Shown: positions 45,353 to 57,500 of the stretch, piece by piece | How the letters are laid out: each line of letters begins with the position of its first letter | Numbering within the stretch: position 1 is the first letter of the stretch | Assembly (NCBI RefSeq): GCF_029633825.1 | Contig: NZ_CP090640.1 | Span: 2,108,001 to 2,172,000, forward strand | Direction: 5' to 3' | DNA length: 64,000 nucleotides | DNA from: Burkholderia contaminans | Lineage (GTDB): Bacteria; Pseudomonadota; Gammaproteobacteria; Burkholderiales; Burkholderiaceae | Program-made: the position numbers and the translations under genes | The notes under the pieces: model-generated | Seen by the model: only the letters and a program-made list of their open reading frames with translations | What the model was told of the DNA's origin: nothing | Databases searched by the model: none

Positions 45353-45386
45353 CAAAAAACCCCGCAGACTTGCGTCATGCGGGGTT
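45353..45386 (-). terminator. Terminator of ssrA
   Basis: Minus-strand AACCCCGCA ... TGCGGGGTT followed by TTTTGTT, 20 bases after the tmRNA 3' end. Confidence 0.88.
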
Positions 45387-45406
45387 CGTGCGGCGAGCGC
45401 GGAATT

Positions 45407-45776
45407 TGGTGGAGGCGGCGGGAATCGAACCCGCGTCCAGAAGCGCTCCACGACTAGTTCTACATGTTTAGTTCAGTCATTTGATTTAACCGCAGCGACG
45501 CGGACGAACACGCTGCACTACGGCGATTCGCTAGGTTTTCGACCCTGGCGTCGCGACGCCGACAGGGCTTAACTGACGTAAATGACCTCTGGCGGTATTG
45601 CTACCGGTCTTGCGACACTAGCCCGTCAGTGAACTAGGCAGAGGACGGCGGCCGTTAGGCTGCCAGTGCGAACGTATCGTCGTTTGCAGTTACGATTTTC
45701 CCATTGATTAACGAGGTGACGGGTCCTCGACATGCCCTAGCCGCTTCACAACCCCTGTCGAAACCAGGTCGCCCCC
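45407..45776 (-). ncRNA. ssrA: Transfer-messenger RNA
   Basis: A 370-nt tmRNA that rescues stalled ribosomes with SmpB. The tRNA-like ends are visible: 5' GGGGGCG pairs with 3' CGCCTCC (one G-U), with encoded ACCA, and the T arm reads GGGTTCGATTCCC. The tag frame reads GCA AAC GAC GAT ACG TTC GCA CTG GCA GCC then TAA, that is ANDDTFALAA, ending in the usual LAA-type degradation signal. Hairpins and pseudoknot arms flank the tag. It is transcribed in the same direction as gph. Confidence 0.97.
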
Positions 45777-45792
45777 GCGGATAAGATCAACC

Positions 45793-45798
45793 ATTATA
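45793..45798 (-). promoter_or_regulatory. -10 element of ssrA, overlapping the gph stop codon
   Basis: Perfect TATAAT on the minus strand, 17 bases before the tmRNA 5' end, including the TAA stop of gph (45794-45796). The -35 would lie inside gph and is weak. Confidence 0.55.
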
Positions 45799-46510
45799 GC
45801 CCAACATCGCGCAGCAGTTCGCGCAGTTGCTGCGTCGTGTCGACGAGATGCTGCGCTTGCCAGTCGGCCGGTGCGGCGCCATCGCCGCAATAGCCGTACG
45901 CCGCCGCGACCGTCGCCATGCCGGCGGCGCTGCCGGCTTGGATGTCGCGCAGGTCGTCGCCGACGTAGACGATGCGCGCAGGTGCGAGCGTCAATTGGTC
46001 GGCCGCATGCAGCAGCGGGGCCGGGTGCGGTTTCGAGTGCGGCGTTGTGTCGCCCCCGACGACGCAGGCGGCGCGCGGCGCGAGGCCGAGCAGGTCGACG
46101 AGCGGCGCCGTGAGCCGCATTGCCTTGTTCGTGACGATGCCCCAGCGCACGCCACGCGCGTCCAGTTCGTCGAGCACGTCGCCGATGCCGGGGAACAGCG
46201 TCGTATGCACGCACAGATCCGTCGCGTAGTTGGCCAGGAACTCGTCGCGCATCGCTTCGTAACCGGGCGTGTGCGGATCGATGCCGAACGCGCCGCCGAG
46301 CAGGCCGCGCGCGCCGGCCGAGGCCAGCGGCCGCAGCACGTCGAGCGGTGTTTCTGGCAGGTCGCGCATGCGTTGCATCTTGTTGACGGCAGCCGCGAGA
46401 TCAGGGGCCGTGTCGGCGAGCGTGCCGTCCAGGTCGAACAGCACGGCATCGCAGTGCAGCAGGCGCGGTTCGTCGAATGCAGCCCGCGCGGTCGAGAGGG
46501 GAGTCGTCAT
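45794..46510 (-). CDS. gph: Phosphoglycolate phosphatase
   Basis: A 238-residue HAD hydrolase: motif I FDLDGTLADTAPDLAAA (about 25-41), motif II VTNKAM, Lys in HSKPHPAPLL and motif IV VYVGDDLRDIQAG. It dephosphorylates 2-phosphoglycolate formed in DNA repair or photorespiration-like metabolism. It lies 13 bases after ubiG, so it is in one operon with it, a standard pairing. The ssrA promoter overlaps its stop codon. Confidence 0.95.
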   Translation of the reverse strand: MTTPLSTARAAFDEPRLLHCDAVLFDLDGTLADTAPDLAAAVNKMQRMRDLPETPLDVLRPLASAGARGLLGGAFGIDPHTPGYEAMRDEFLANYATDLCVHTTLFPGIGDVLDELDARGVRWGIVTNKAMRLTAPLVDLLGLAPRAACVVGGDTTPHSKPHPAPLLHAADQLTLAPARIVYVGDDLRDIQAGSAAGMATVAAAYGYCGDGAAPADWQAQHLVDTTQQLRELLRDVGL

Positions 46511-46523
46511 GCCGGTTGGAGGG

Positions 46524-47222
46524 TCACGCGCCGCGACGGCACGCGACGAGGTAGTTGATGTCGGCGTCGTTCGACAGCGCGAAGCGCTTGCCGATCGGGT
46601 GATACGTGATGCCCTTGATCTCCACGATGTGCAGATCCGTTGCCCGCACGAAGCCGGCCAGTTCCGACGGACGGATGAAGCGCGCGTAGTCGTGCGTGCC
46701 CTTCGGCAGCATTTGCGCGATGTATTCCGCGCCGATCACGGCGAACAGGTAAGCCTTCAGGTTGCGGTTCAGCGTCGAGAAGAACACCCAGCCACCCGGC
46801 TTCACGAGCGTCGCGCAGGCGGCGACGATATCGCCGGGCGACGGCACGTGCTCGAGCATCTCCATGCACGTGACGACATCGTAGGTGCCCGGTTCGCGCG
46901 CGGCGATCGCTTCGGCTGCGATGGCCTCGTAATCGACCGAGATGCCGCTTTCGAGACTGTGCAGGTCGGCGACGCCGAGTGCTTCGGTCGACAGGTCGAT
47001 GCCTTTCACCTGCGCGCCGAGTCCGGCCATTGATTCGGACAGGATGCCGCCGCCGCAGCCGATGTCGAGTGCGCGCTTGCCGGCGAGGTGCGCATGCGCA
47101 TCGATCCAGCCGAGCCGGACCGGGTTCAGGTCGTGCAGCGGCTTGAATTCGGCATTCGGATCCCACCACCGATGGGCAAGGTCGCTGAATTTCTGGAGTT
47201 CGTGCGGATCGGCGTTGGTCAT
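46524..47222 (-). CDS. ubiG: Ubiquinone biosynthesis O-methyltransferase UbiG
   Basis: A 232-residue SAM-dependent methyltransferase catalysing both O-methylations in ubiquinone synthesis. The SAM motif [19 protein letters not shown] is at about 51-69, with the post-motif segments [15 protein letters not shown] and [13 protein letters not shown] and a typical [20 protein letters not shown] entry. Length and start ([15 protein letters not shown]) are usual. It follows ompA by 150 bases beyond a terminator and is coupled with gph. Confidence 0.96.
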   Translation of the reverse strand: MTNADPHELQKFSDLAHRWWDPNAEFKPLHDLNPVRLGWIDAHAHLAGKRALDIGCGGGILSESMAGLGAQVKGIDLSTEALGVADLHSLESGISVDYEAIAAEAIAAREPGTYDVVTCMEMLEHVPSPGDIVAACATLVKPGGWVFFSTLNRNLKAYLFAVIGAEYIAQMLPKGTHDYARFIRPSELAGFVRATDLHIVEIKGITYHPIGKRFALSNDADINYLVACRRGA

Positions 47223-47329
47223 GTCGGCAAACGGGCTACGGGAGGAGGGCGGTGCTGCGATTCGTCAGCCCCGAGTATATAAGAAGCGGACGAGCGGCGA
47301 AGCGGCGAGCGCCTGGACGAGCGTCAAAG

Positions 47330-47353
47330 AAAAAGCCCCGCCGGAGCGGGGCT
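47330..47353 (-). terminator. Terminator of ompA
   Basis: Minus-strand AGCCCCGC-TCCG-GCGGGGCT followed by TTTTTC. Confidence 0.9.
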
Positions 47354-47376
47354 TTGAAGCAGTCGAAAACCGCGGC

Positions 47377-48048
47377 TTAGTTTGCCGGAACGGTCGTCTT
47401 CTGGACTTCTTGCGTACCGACCACTTCGACTTCCACGCGGCGGTCCGGTGCGAGGCAGGCGATGAGTTGCTTGCGGTTCTTCTGGTTGCAGCCAGTCGTA
47501 ACCGGGTTGCGCTTGCCCTTGCCTTCCGTGTAGATCTTGTTGGCCGGCACACCCTTGCTGACCAGGTACGACTTCACGGCTTGCGCACGGCGCAGCGACA
47601 GACGGTCGTTGTACTTGTCCGAACCGATGCGGTCCGTGTAGCCCGTTGCGACGACCACTTCCGTGTTCATGCCCTGGATCTTCGACGACAGTTCGTCCAG
47701 CTTTTGCTTGCCCAGCGGCTTGAGCGTTGCCTTGTCGAAGTCGAACAGTGCGTCAGCTTGATACGTGATCTTCTGGCTCGTGATTGCCGGAGCGACCGGA
47801 GCGACCGGAGCCGGTGCCGGTGCCTGGGCGACCAGTGCGCCATCGCACTTAGCGTTGGCGGTGGCCGGCGTCCAGAACGCATCGCGCCAGCAGAGCTCGT
47901 TCGTGCCGTTCATCCACACCCATTCGCCCGTGCCGTTCACCCAGTTGTCATTGACGGCTTGACGCGACGCCGGCACCGACTGTGCCGAAGCGGATGCAGC
48001 CATAACTGCGGTAGCTGCAATGAACGCGAGCTTTGAAAGTTTATTCAT
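47377..48048 (-). CDS. ompA: OmpA-family outer membrane lipoprotein-like protein
   Basis: A 223-residue protein with a signal peptide (MNKLSKLAFIAATAVMAASA, cleavage after ASA). A short N-terminal region (NGTGEWVWMNGTNELCWRD) and a Pro/Ala linker (APAPVAPVAPA) lead to the OmpA-like peptidoglycan-binding domain (about 105-215): ALFDFDKATLKP, TGYTDRIGSDKYNDRLSLRR, GVPANKIYTEGKGK, DRRVEVEV. It lacks the eight-strand barrel of E. coli OmpA. It tethers the outer membrane to the wall. The ATG follows GAGAGGAGAAAT. Abundant structural protein in this genus. Confidence 0.93.
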   Translation of the reverse strand: MNKLSKLAFIAATAVMAASASAQSVPASRQAVNDNWVNGTGEWVWMNGTNELCWRDAFWTPATANAKCDGALVAQAPAPAPVAPVAPAITSQKITYQADALFDFDKATLKPLGKQKLDELSSKIQGMNTEVVVATGYTDRIGSDKYNDRLSLRRAQAVKSYLVSKGVPANKIYTEGKGKRNPVTTGCNQKNRKQLIACLAPDRRVEVEVVGTQEVQKTTVPAN

Positions 48049-48124
48049 ATTTCTCCTCTCGAAATTGAGATTACCGCAGGTTTACTGCGAGCCTGTTGAC
48101 GGTGACAAGTCATACATTGCTCGA

Positions 48125-48130
48125 AGTATA
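48125..48130 (-). promoter_or_regulatory. -10 element of ompA
   Basis: TATACT on the minus strand, giving a leader of about 70 nt. The -35 region is T-rich (TTTTTT) without a consensus hexamer. Confidence 0.5.
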
Positions 48131-48486
48131 ACATTGGTGCGGCACAAAAAACGCGGCACCGCTCTGTGTAGACTTCGAGCAGCGTCTAACTTTCAGTGCG
48201 TTGGCATTTTGCCATATCGTTCCCTTCCTACGAAAAAAAATCCTCCCCACCCCAAGATCGCTTCAACTTTGTGGTGCATGCGCAACACCGACCTGCCGTA
48301 ACTTTTAGAGATTGTCAAGAGTGTGGCGGCGAAATTGCGCGATTGCGTGCAGTTGTTTACTTGTGCGCGTGAAACGCGGCGGGTGCGATTGCCTGCGACG
48401 TCGAGTCGCGCGCGATTTCAGCCGATGATTTCGCCGATTCGTCGTGGCCGCGATTTTTGCTGTTTACATATAGAGGGGGAGGCGGA

Positions 48487-48514
48487 TTGGCGGCTGATGG
48501 GCGCATGTTAGAAT
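48487..48514 (+). promoter_or_regulatory. Promoter of gyrA
   Basis: TTGGCG (48487-48492), 16 bp, TAGAAT (48509-48514), about 74 bases before the ATG. Confidence 0.55.
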
Positions 48515-48587
48515 CTCGCGTTGCGTTGCGCATGCAGCGCCCACGCGAAAGGCGTTCGCCGTCTTCGCTCCGAAACGATACGGATAC

Positions 48588-51191
<2,604 letters not shown>

Positions 51192-51274
51192 AGAACGGAT
51201 GAGACTCTGGCCGCCGCGGGCGAAAAGCGCCGCGGCCGGCGAGCAACCATTCATATTTCCAAAAGGGAGTGATG

Positions 51275-51874
51275 ATGCAAAAGCAATTCAAGCAACTGGT
51301 TCTGCTGGCTGCACTGGTGCCGACGTTCGCGATGGCGCAAGCGCTGTCGAATTCCGCACCGGCAGCTCCGGCGGCAGCTGCGCCGATCGACGCCGACAAG
51401 AAGGCAGCGATCAAGGATCTGCTCGACGCGATCGACGCGCCGAAGCTCGTGTCGGCAATCGGCAACAGCGCCGAAATGCAGGCCAAGCAACTCGTCCCGG
51501 CGATCCTGTCGGACGCACTGTCGGAAAACAAGACGCTGAACGACAAGCAGAAGCAGGCTGCCGTTCCGACGCTGCAGAAGAACGCGGTGCCGAAGCTGGT
51601 TGACGGCGCAGGCAAGGTGTTCGGCACGCAGCAGTTCCAGAGCGACGCGATGTCGGCTCAGTACGACGCGTACGCGAAGTACTACAGCACGTCGGAGATC
51701 AAGGATCTGACGACGTTCTACAAGAGCCCGACGGGCCGCAAGTTCATCCAGGTTCAGGACCAGGTCGGTCGCGACGTGGTCAACGGCCTGATGCAGAAGT
51801 ACATGCCGCAAGCTATCCAGGCAACGCGCACGCAGGCTGACAAGGAAGTCGCAGCAGTCAAGCCGGGCAAGTAA
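51275..51874 (+). CDS. DUF2059 exported protein
   Basis: A 199-residue protein with a signal peptide (MQKQFKQLVLLAALVPTFAM, cleavage after AMA). The DUF2059 domain is in the C-terminal half (DAYAKYYSTSEIKDLTTFYK then SPTGRKFIQV). Three start codons cluster (GTG 51269, ATG 51272, ATG 51275); the last has AGGGAG 5 bases upstream and is preferred. Between gyrA and serC in this lineage; periplasmic, role unknown. Confidence 0.88.
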   Translation: MQKQFKQLVLLAALVPTFAMAQALSNSAPAAPAAAAPIDADKKAAIKDLLDAIDAPKLVSAIGNSAEMQAKQLVPAILSDALSENKTLNDKQKQAAVPTLQKNAVPKLVDGAGKVFGTQQFQSDAMSAQYDAYAKYYSTSEIKDLTTFYKSPTGRKFIQVQDQVGRDVVNGLMQKYMPQAIQATRTQADKEVAAVKPGK

Positions 51875-51940
51875 AGCCGTCGGGGTACGCCCCCGGCCGT
51901 TCGGCCGGGTTTGGCGGGAGCCAGACGACAGTGCGATAAT

Positions 51941-51978
51941 GGCCGTTTGCGCGCGAGCGCAAGCGGCCATTTCTTTTC
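51941..51978 (+). terminator. Terminator-like hairpin between the DUF2059 gene and serC
   Basis: GGCCGTTTGCGC-GCGA-GCGCAAGCGGCC with one G-U pair, followed by ATTTCTTTTC. The T tract is interrupted. A GATAAT (51935-51940) just before it with TTGGCG 18 bp upstream could be a serC promoter, in which case part of the hairpin would not be transcribed from it. Confidence 0.55.
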
Positions 51979-52029
51979 TGGCGCGTTCTGCCGGCGGCGA
52001 GCCGGTCGCGTCCCTCCGAGGTTTTCACG

Positions 52030-53112
52030 ATGCGCGTCTTTAATTTCTCCGCCGGCCCCGCGGCGATGCCCGAGGAAGTGCTGCGACAAGCGGCCGACGA
52101 AATGCTCGACTGGCACGGCAGCGGCATGAGCGTGATGGAGATGAGCCATCGCGGCAAGGAATTCATGTCGATCCACGAGGCCGCGCTGACCGACCTGCGC
52201 GACCTGCTCGGCGTGCCGGCCAGTCACCGGATCCTGTTCCTGCAGGGCGGCGGCATCGCGGAAAACGCGATCGTACCGATGAACCTGCTCGGGTCGCGCA
52301 CGACGGCCGACTTCGTCGTCACGGGCTCGTGGTCGCAGAAATCGTTCAACGAGGCGAGGAAATACGGCACGCCCCATCTCGCCGCAACCGGCAAGACGGA
52401 AGACGGCTTCACGCGTGCGCCCGCGCGCGCCGAATGGCAGCTGTCGGACGATCCGGCCTACGTGCATCTGTGTACCAACGAGACGATCGACGGCGTCGAG
52501 ACGTTCGAGATTCCCGATCTCGGCGACGTACCGCTGGTTGCTGATGTCTCGTCGCACATCCTGTCGCGTCCGATGGACGTCGCGAAGTACGGCGTGCTGT
52601 TCGGCGGCGCGCAGAAGAACATCGGGATGGCCGGCGTGACGCTCGTGATCGTGCGCGAGGATCTGCTCGACCGCGCGCTGTCGATCTGCCCGTCCGCGTT
52701 CGAGTGGAAGACCATCGCGGCGAACAACTCGCTGTACAACACGCCGCCCACCTACGCGATCTATATCGCGGGCCTGGTGTTCCAGTGGCTGAAGCGGCAG
52801 GGTGGCCTCGAAGCGATCGAGGCCCGCAATATCGAAAAAGCGAAGCTGCTCTACGACACGATCGATGCGAGCAGTTTCTATCTGAACAAGGTCGAGCCGG
52901 CAGCACGTTCGCGGATGAACGTGCCGTTTTTCCTGGCCGACGAAACGCGCAACGAAGACTTCCTTGCCGGCGCAAAGGCGCGCGGGCTGCTGCAGCTGAA
53001 GGGCCACAAGTCCGTCGGCGGCATGCGGGCGTCGATCTACAACGCGGTGCCGCTCGAGGGCGTGAAAGCGCTCGTCGAGTACATGAAGGACTTCGAGCAG
53101 CGCGGCGCCTGA
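52030..53112 (+). CDS. serC: Phosphoserine aminotransferase
   Basis: A 360-residue PLP enzyme making 3-phosphoserine, also used in pyridoxine synthesis. [15 protein letters not shown] starts the fold, [16 protein letters not shown] binds phosphate, and the PLP lysine is in [31 protein letters not shown] is typical. ATG 52030. First gene of the serC-pheA-tyrA-aroA-cmk-rpsA block; 33 bases before pheA. Confidence 0.97.
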   Translation: MRVFNFSAGPAAMPEEVLRQAADEMLDWHGSGMSVMEMSHRGKEFMSIHEAALTDLRDLLGVPASHRILFLQGGGIAENAIVPMNLLGSRTTADFVVTGSWSQKSFNEARKYGTPHLAATGKTEDGFTRAPARAEWQLSDDPAYVHLCTNETIDGVETFEIPDLGDVPLVADVSSHILSRPMDVAKYGVLFGGAQKNIGMAGVTLVIVREDLLDRALSICPSAFEWKTIAANNSLYNTPPTYAIYIAGLVFQWLKRQGGLEAIEARNIEKAKLLYDTIDASSFYLNKVEPAARSRMNVPFFLADETRNEDFLAGAKARGLLQLKGHKSVGGMRASIYNAVPLEGVKALVEYMKDFEQRGA

Positions 53113-53145
53113 CGGCGGCGCTGTTCAAACAGCACGGCAAAACGC

Positions 53146-54228
53146 ATGGACGACGAACTGAATTCCCGCCTGAAACCGCTGCGCGATCGCATCGATGCGA
53201 TCGACGCGCAGCTGATCGCGCTCCTCAACCAGCGCGCCGCGGTGGCGCTGGAGGTGGGCGAGGTCAAGAAGCATTTCAACGCGCCGGTGTTCCGGCCGGA
53301 GCGCGAGCTGCAAGTGATCGCGCGGCTGCAGGACATGAGCGCGGGGCCGCTCGAGAGCGAGCACATCAGCGCGATCTGGCGCGAGATCATGGCCGCGAGC
53401 CGCGCGCTCGAGCAGACGATCCACGTCGCGTTCCTCGGGCCGGTCGGCACGTATAGCGAGCAGGCGATGCTCGAGTATTTCGGCCAGTCGATCGAGGGGC
53501 TGCCGTGCCCGTCGATCGACGAGGTGTTCCGCTCGGTCGAGGCCGGCGCATCCGCGTTCGGTATCGCGCCGGTCGAGAATTCGACCGAAGGTGCCGTCTC
53601 GCGCACGCTCGATCTGCTGCTGCAGACGCAGCTGCTGATCAGCGGCGAACTCGCGCTGCCGATCCATCACAACCTGTTGACGCAGAGCGGCACGCTCGAC
53701 GGCGTGAAACGCGTCTGCGCACACGCGCAGGCGCTGGCGCAATGCCAGCAGTGGCTTGCGGCAAATGCGCCGCAGCTCGAGCGGCAGGCGGTGGCGAGCA
53801 ACGCGGAGGCCGCGCGTCTCGCGGCGGCCGATCCGACCGTCGCGGCGATCGCGGGCGACCGCGCAGCCGCACACTACGGCTTGCAGATCGCGTTCTCGCT
53901 GATCCAGGACGATCCGCACAACCGCACGCGCTTCGTGATCATCGGCAAGCAGCCGGCCGGACAGAGCGGTCACGACCAGACGTCGCTGATCGTGTCGGTG
54001 AAGAACGAGCCGGGCGCCGTGTTCAAGCTGCTCGAGCCGCTCGCGCGGCATGGCGTGTCGATGACGCGCTTCGAGTCGCGTCCGGCGCGCGTCGGCACGT
54101 GGGAGTACTACTTCTACATCGACATCGAAGGGCACCGGGACGATGCGTCGGTTGCGGCCGCGCTCGCGGAACTCGGCCAGAAGGCCGCGTTCCTGAAGAT
54201 ACTCGGTTCGTATCCGCGCGCACGCTGA
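53146..54228 (+). CDS. pheA: Bifunctional chorismate mutase/prephenate dehydratase (P-protein)
   Basis: A 360-residue enzyme for phenylalanine synthesis. N-terminal AroQ chorismate mutase (about 3-90: PLRDRIDAIDAQLIALLNQR), central dehydratase (about 93-265: FLGPVGTYSEQAMLEYFG, APVENSTEGAV, and the TRF motif near NRTRFVIIG) and a C-terminal ACT domain for feedback by Phe (about 275-350: IVSVKNEPGAVFKLLEPL, MTRFESRP). ATG 53146. A separate periplasmic chorismate mutase is encoded at 9715. Confidence 0.97.
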   Translation: MDDELNSRLKPLRDRIDAIDAQLIALLNQRAAVALEVGEVKKHFNAPVFRPERELQVIARLQDMSAGPLESEHISAIWREIMAASRALEQTIHVAFLGPVGTYSEQAMLEYFGQSIEGLPCPSIDEVFRSVEAGASAFGIAPVENSTEGAVSRTLDLLLQTQLLISGELALPIHHNLLTQSGTLDGVKRVCAHAQALAQCQQWLAANAPQLERQAVASNAEAARLAAADPTVAAIAGDRAAAHYGLQIAFSLIQDDPHNRTRFVIIGKQPAGQSGHDQTSLIVSVKNEPGAVFKLLEPLARHGVSMTRFESRPARVGTWEYYFYIDIEGHRDDASVAAALAELGQKAAFLKILGSYPRAR

Positions 54229-54414
54229 TGCGTGGCGGCCCGTCGCCTGTTTGCGCAGGCGTTGGGGCCGGGCGGGCAGGGCAGGCCGATCGGCGCTGCC
54301 GAAGGCGGGTTCGGGCGGCATCCGGCGCAGGTTGCGCCGGCTGCGGGCCCGTTGCCCGGAATCTGGAATTCCGCGTGCGGGGCGTCGTCCTGTGCGCGTA
54401 ACTTGGCTCTTGTC

Positions 54415-55341
54415 GTGTCAGGCTTTGCATTCAACAAACTGGTCATCTTCGGCGTCGGCCTGATCGGCGGATCGCTGGCCCGCGCGCTGCGCGAGCGCGC
54501 GCCGGGCGGCGCGGGCGAGGTTGTCGGCGTGGGGCGTTCACGTACTTCGGTCGAGCGTGCGCTCGCACTCGGCGTGATCGACCGCGCGGCGGCGCTCGAC
54601 GACGATGCGCAATTGCGCGACGCACTGGCTGGCGCCGATCTGGTGCTGCTGGCCGCACCCGTCGCGCAAACGGGCCCGTTGCTCGCGCGCATCGCGCCGT
54701 GGCTTGAAGCGACGACAATCGTCACCGATGCGGGCAGTACCAAGTCCGATGTCGTCGCGGCCGCGCGCGCAGCGCTCGGCGCACGGATCGCGCAGTTCGT
54801 GCCGGGGCACCCGATCGCCGGTCGCGAGTCGAGCGGCGTCGAGGCCGCGTTACCGGATCTGTACGTCGGCCGTAACGTCGTGTTGTGCCCGCTGCCGGAG
54901 AACGCACCCGAATGGGTCGCGCGGATCGACGCGATGTGGCGCGCAACGGGCGCCGATGTGCGCACGATGAGCACGGAGCAGCACGATCGCGTGTTTGCGT
55001 CGATCAGCCATCTGCCGCACGTGCTGTCATTCGCGCTCGTCGAGCAGATCCTCGGCGAGGCCGACGCGGAGCTGAAATTTTCGTATGCGGCGGGCGGCTT
55101 CCGCGATTTCACGCGCATCGCAGCGTCGAGTCCGGAGATGTGGCGCGACGTGTGCGTCGCGAACCGCGCGGCGCTGCTCGATGAACTCGATGGCTACACG
55201 CGTGTGCTCACGCGGCTGCGTGCGGCGATCGACGCCGGCGACGGCGCGGCGCTCGAAGCGGTGTTCACGCGCTCGCGTGCCGCACGCAAGGCATGGCAGG
55301 AGCGCGGCGGCGCGCCCGCTGCCGAACCGGTCAAGAAATAA
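54415..55341 (+). CDS. tyrA: Prephenate dehydrogenase
   Basis: A 308-residue NAD(P)-linked enzyme for tyrosine synthesis. The Rossmann motif [16 protein letters not shown] opens it; [16 protein letters not shown] carries the catalytic His region, and [20 protein letters not shown] the substrate-binding part. No ATG lies at the family start; GTG 54415 ([14 protein letters not shown]) is chosen, without a clear ribosome-binding site. An in-frame extension to 54232 has no similarity. The 186-base gap after pheA is where hisC is found in related genomes. Confidence 0.93.
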   Translation: MSGFAFNKLVIFGVGLIGGSLARALRERAPGGAGEVVGVGRSRTSVERALALGVIDRAAALDDDAQLRDALAGADLVLLAAPVAQTGPLLARIAPWLEATTIVTDAGSTKSDVVAAARAALGARIAQFVPGHPIAGRESSGVEAALPDLYVGRNVVLCPLPENAPEWVARIDAMWRATGADVRTMSTEQHDRVFASISHLPHVLSFALVEQILGEADAELKFSYAAGGFRDFTRIAASSPEMWRDVCVANRAALLDELDGYTRVLTRLRAAIDAGDGAALEAVFTRSRAARKAWQERGGAPAAEPVKK

Positions 55342-55354
55342 CAGGACGATTCCC

Positions 55355-56659
55355 ATGGACTACCTCGATCTCGGCCCGTACTCCAGCGCTTCGGGCACCG
55401 TGCGCCTGCCCGGCTCGAAGAGCATTTCGAACCGCGTGCTGCTGCTCGCGGCGCTCGCCGAAGGCGAAACGACGATCACCAACCTGCTCGACTCCGACGA
55501 CACGCGCGTGATGCTCGACGCTCTCGGCAAGCTCGGCGTGAAGCTCGCGCGCGACGGCGACACCTGCGTGGTCACCGGCACGCGCGGCGCATTCACCGCG
55601 AAGACGGCCGATCTGTTCCTCGGCAACGCGGGCACGGCCGTGCGGCCGCTGACCGCCGCGCTCGCCGTGAACGGCGGCGATTATCGCGTGCACGGCGTGC
55701 CGCGCATGCACGAGCGGCCGATCGGCGATCTCGTCGACGGCTTGCGACAAATCGGCGCGCAGATCGACTACGAGCTGAACGAAGGCTACCCGCCGCTGCG
55801 GATCAAGCCCGCGAACATTTCCGTCGACGCGCCGATCCGCGTGCGTGGCGACGTGTCGAGCCAGTTCCTCACGGCACTGCTGATGACGCTGCCGCTCGTG
55901 AAGGCAAAGGACGGCAAGATCGTCGTCGAGGTCGACGGCGAACTGATCTCGAAGCCGTACATCGACATCACCATCCGGCTGATGGAGCGCTTCGGCGTGA
56001 CCGTCGAGCGCGACGGCTGGCAGCGCTTCGTCGTGCCCGCCGGCGTCCGCTACCGTTCGCCGGGCCGGATCATGGTCGAGGGTGATGCGTCGTCCGCATC
56101 GTACTTCCTCGCGGCCGGCGCGCTTGGCGGCGGCCCGCTGCGCGTCGAAGGCGTGGGGCGCGCGAGCATCCAGGGCGATGTCGGCTTCGCGAACGCGCTG
56201 ATGCAGATGGGCGCGAACGTGACGATGGGCGACGACTGGATCGACGTGCGCGGCATCGGCCACGACCACGGCAAGCTCGAGCCGATCGACATGGACTTCA
56301 ACCTGATCCCCGATGCGGCGATGACCATCGCGGTCGCGGCGTTGTTCGCGAACGGCACGAGCACGCTGCGCAACATCGCGAGCTGGCGCGTGAAGGAAAC
56401 CGACCGCATCGCCGCGATGGCGACCGAGTTGCGCAAGGTCGGCGCGATCATCGAGGAAGGCCCTGACTACCTCGTCGTCACGCCGCCGGAAAAGCTCACG
56501 CCGAACGCGGCGATCGACACCTACGACGATCACCGGATGGCGATGTGCTTCTCGCTCATCAGCCTCGGCGGCGTGCCCGTGCGGATCAACGATCCGAAGT
56601 GCGTCGGCAAGACGTTCCCCGACTATTTCGACCGCTTCGCCGCGCTCGCCAAAGCCTGA
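55355..56659 (+). CDS. aroA: 3-phosphoshikimate 1-carboxyvinyltransferase (EPSP synthase)
   Basis: A 434-residue shikimate-pathway enzyme joining shikimate 3-phosphate and [23 protein letters not shown] and [14 protein letters not shown] are the substrate-binding motifs of class I enzymes, with [15 protein letters not shown] and DDHRMAM near the end. ATG 55355 with AGGA 9 bases upstream. 13 bases after tyrA and 13 before cmk, so co-transcribed. Confidence 0.97.
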   Translation: MDYLDLGPYSSASGTVRLPGSKSISNRVLLLAALAEGETTITNLLDSDDTRVMLDALGKLGVKLARDGDTCVVTGTRGAFTAKTADLFLGNAGTAVRPLTAALAVNGGDYRVHGVPRMHERPIGDLVDGLRQIGAQIDYELNEGYPPLRIKPANISVDAPIRVRGDVSSQFLTALLMTLPLVKAKDGKIVVEVDGELISKPYIDITIRLMERFGVTVERDGWQRFVVPAGVRYRSPGRIMVEGDASSASYFLAAGALGGGPLRVEGVGRASIQGDVGFANALMQMGANVTMGDDWIDVRGIGHDHGKLEPIDMDFNLIPDAAMTIAVAALFANGTSTLRNIASWRVKETDRIAAMATELRKVGAIIEEGPDYLVVTPPEKLTPNAAIDTYDDHRMAMCFSLISLGGVPVRINDPKCVGKTFPDYFDRFAALAKA

Positions 56660-56672
56660 CCCCACTGTTCTG

Positions 56673-57359
56673 ATGAAATCGACCCGCCCCTTTCACCCGA
56701 CCCCCGTCATCACGATCGACGGCCCGACTGCTTCCGGCAAGGGCACCGTCGCCGCGCTCGTCGCCGCGCATCTTGGCTTCCACTTGCTCGACAGCGGCGC
56801 GCTGTACCGGCTCGCCGCGCTCGCGAGCGTGCGCTACGGCATCGAGGCGGAGGACATCGACGCGCTGGTGAAGCTGATCGACGATCTCCACATCACGTTC
56901 CGCGAAGGCTGCGCGCAGCTCGACGGCGTCGATGTGTCGAACGACATCCGCGCCGAGGCGGTCGGCAACCGCGCATCGGCGATTGCCGTGCACGGGCCGG
57001 TGCGCACCGCGCTCGTCGCGCGCCAGCGCGCGTTCCGCAAGACGCCGGGCCTCGTTGCAGACGGGCGCGACATGGGTACCGTGATCTTCCCGGACGCCGT
57101 GCTGAAGGTGTTCCTGACGGCCAGCGCCGAGGCGCGCGCGACCAGGCGGCATAAGCAATTGATGCAAAAAGGTTTTTCTGCTAATATAGATGACTTGCTC
57201 CGGGATCTTCGTGAACGTGATGCGCGCGACAGCAATCGCGCGGCCGCGCCGCTGAAGCCGGCGGCAGATGCCAAGCTGCTCGATACGTCGGCGCTTTCGG
57301 TCGATGAAGCCGTCGACCAGGTGCTGCAGTGGTACCGGGCGCTCGGCCAGCCCGCCTGA
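56673..57359 (+). CDS. cmk: Cytidylate kinase
   Basis: A 228-residue kinase that phosphorylates CMP and dCMP. P-loop [13 protein letters not shown] (about 16-28), [12 protein letters not shown], and [13 protein letters not shown] match the family; the C-terminus has the [16 protein letters not shown] segment. ATG 56673. Between aroA and rpsA, the conserved position in many proteobacteria. A locally AT-rich stretch (57160-57200) in the gene has unusual codon use but keeps the frame. Confidence 0.96.
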   Translation: MKSTRPFHPTPVITIDGPTASGKGTVAALVAAHLGFHLLDSGALYRLAALASVRYGIEAEDIDALVKLIDDLHITFREGCAQLDGVDVSNDIRAEAVGNRASAIAVHGPVRTALVARQRAFRKTPGLVADGRDMGTVIFPDAVLKVFLTASAEARATRRHKQLMQKGFSANIDDLLRDLRERDARDSNRAAAPLKPAADAKLLDTSALSVDEAVDQVLQWYRALGQPA

Positions 57360-57500
57360 GAAGGCGGGCAGCGGTAGGTGCTCCGCGCGTAAGTGCGAAG
57401 CGTGTTTCGAACCCTTAACCCCGTGTGGACTTCGATCTGGCCCTTTCAGCCTGCCATTCCGGCCGGCGTGGCACAGCGATCCATGCACAATCAGATTTTT

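Larger units (their letters stand above)
48049..48587. other. 539-base intergenic region between ompA and gyrA
   Basis: No credible gene. An AT-rich half (48080-48310) holds the ompA leader and TATACT -10 (48125-48130, minus). The other half holds the gyrA promoter (48487-48514). A run of eight A residues sits near 48233. Confidence 0.6.

Noticed and set aside
54232..54414. N-terminal extension of TyrA from ATG 54232
   Set aside because: About 61 residues without similarity to the family and placed immediately after the pheA stop; the Rossmann motif begins only after 54415.
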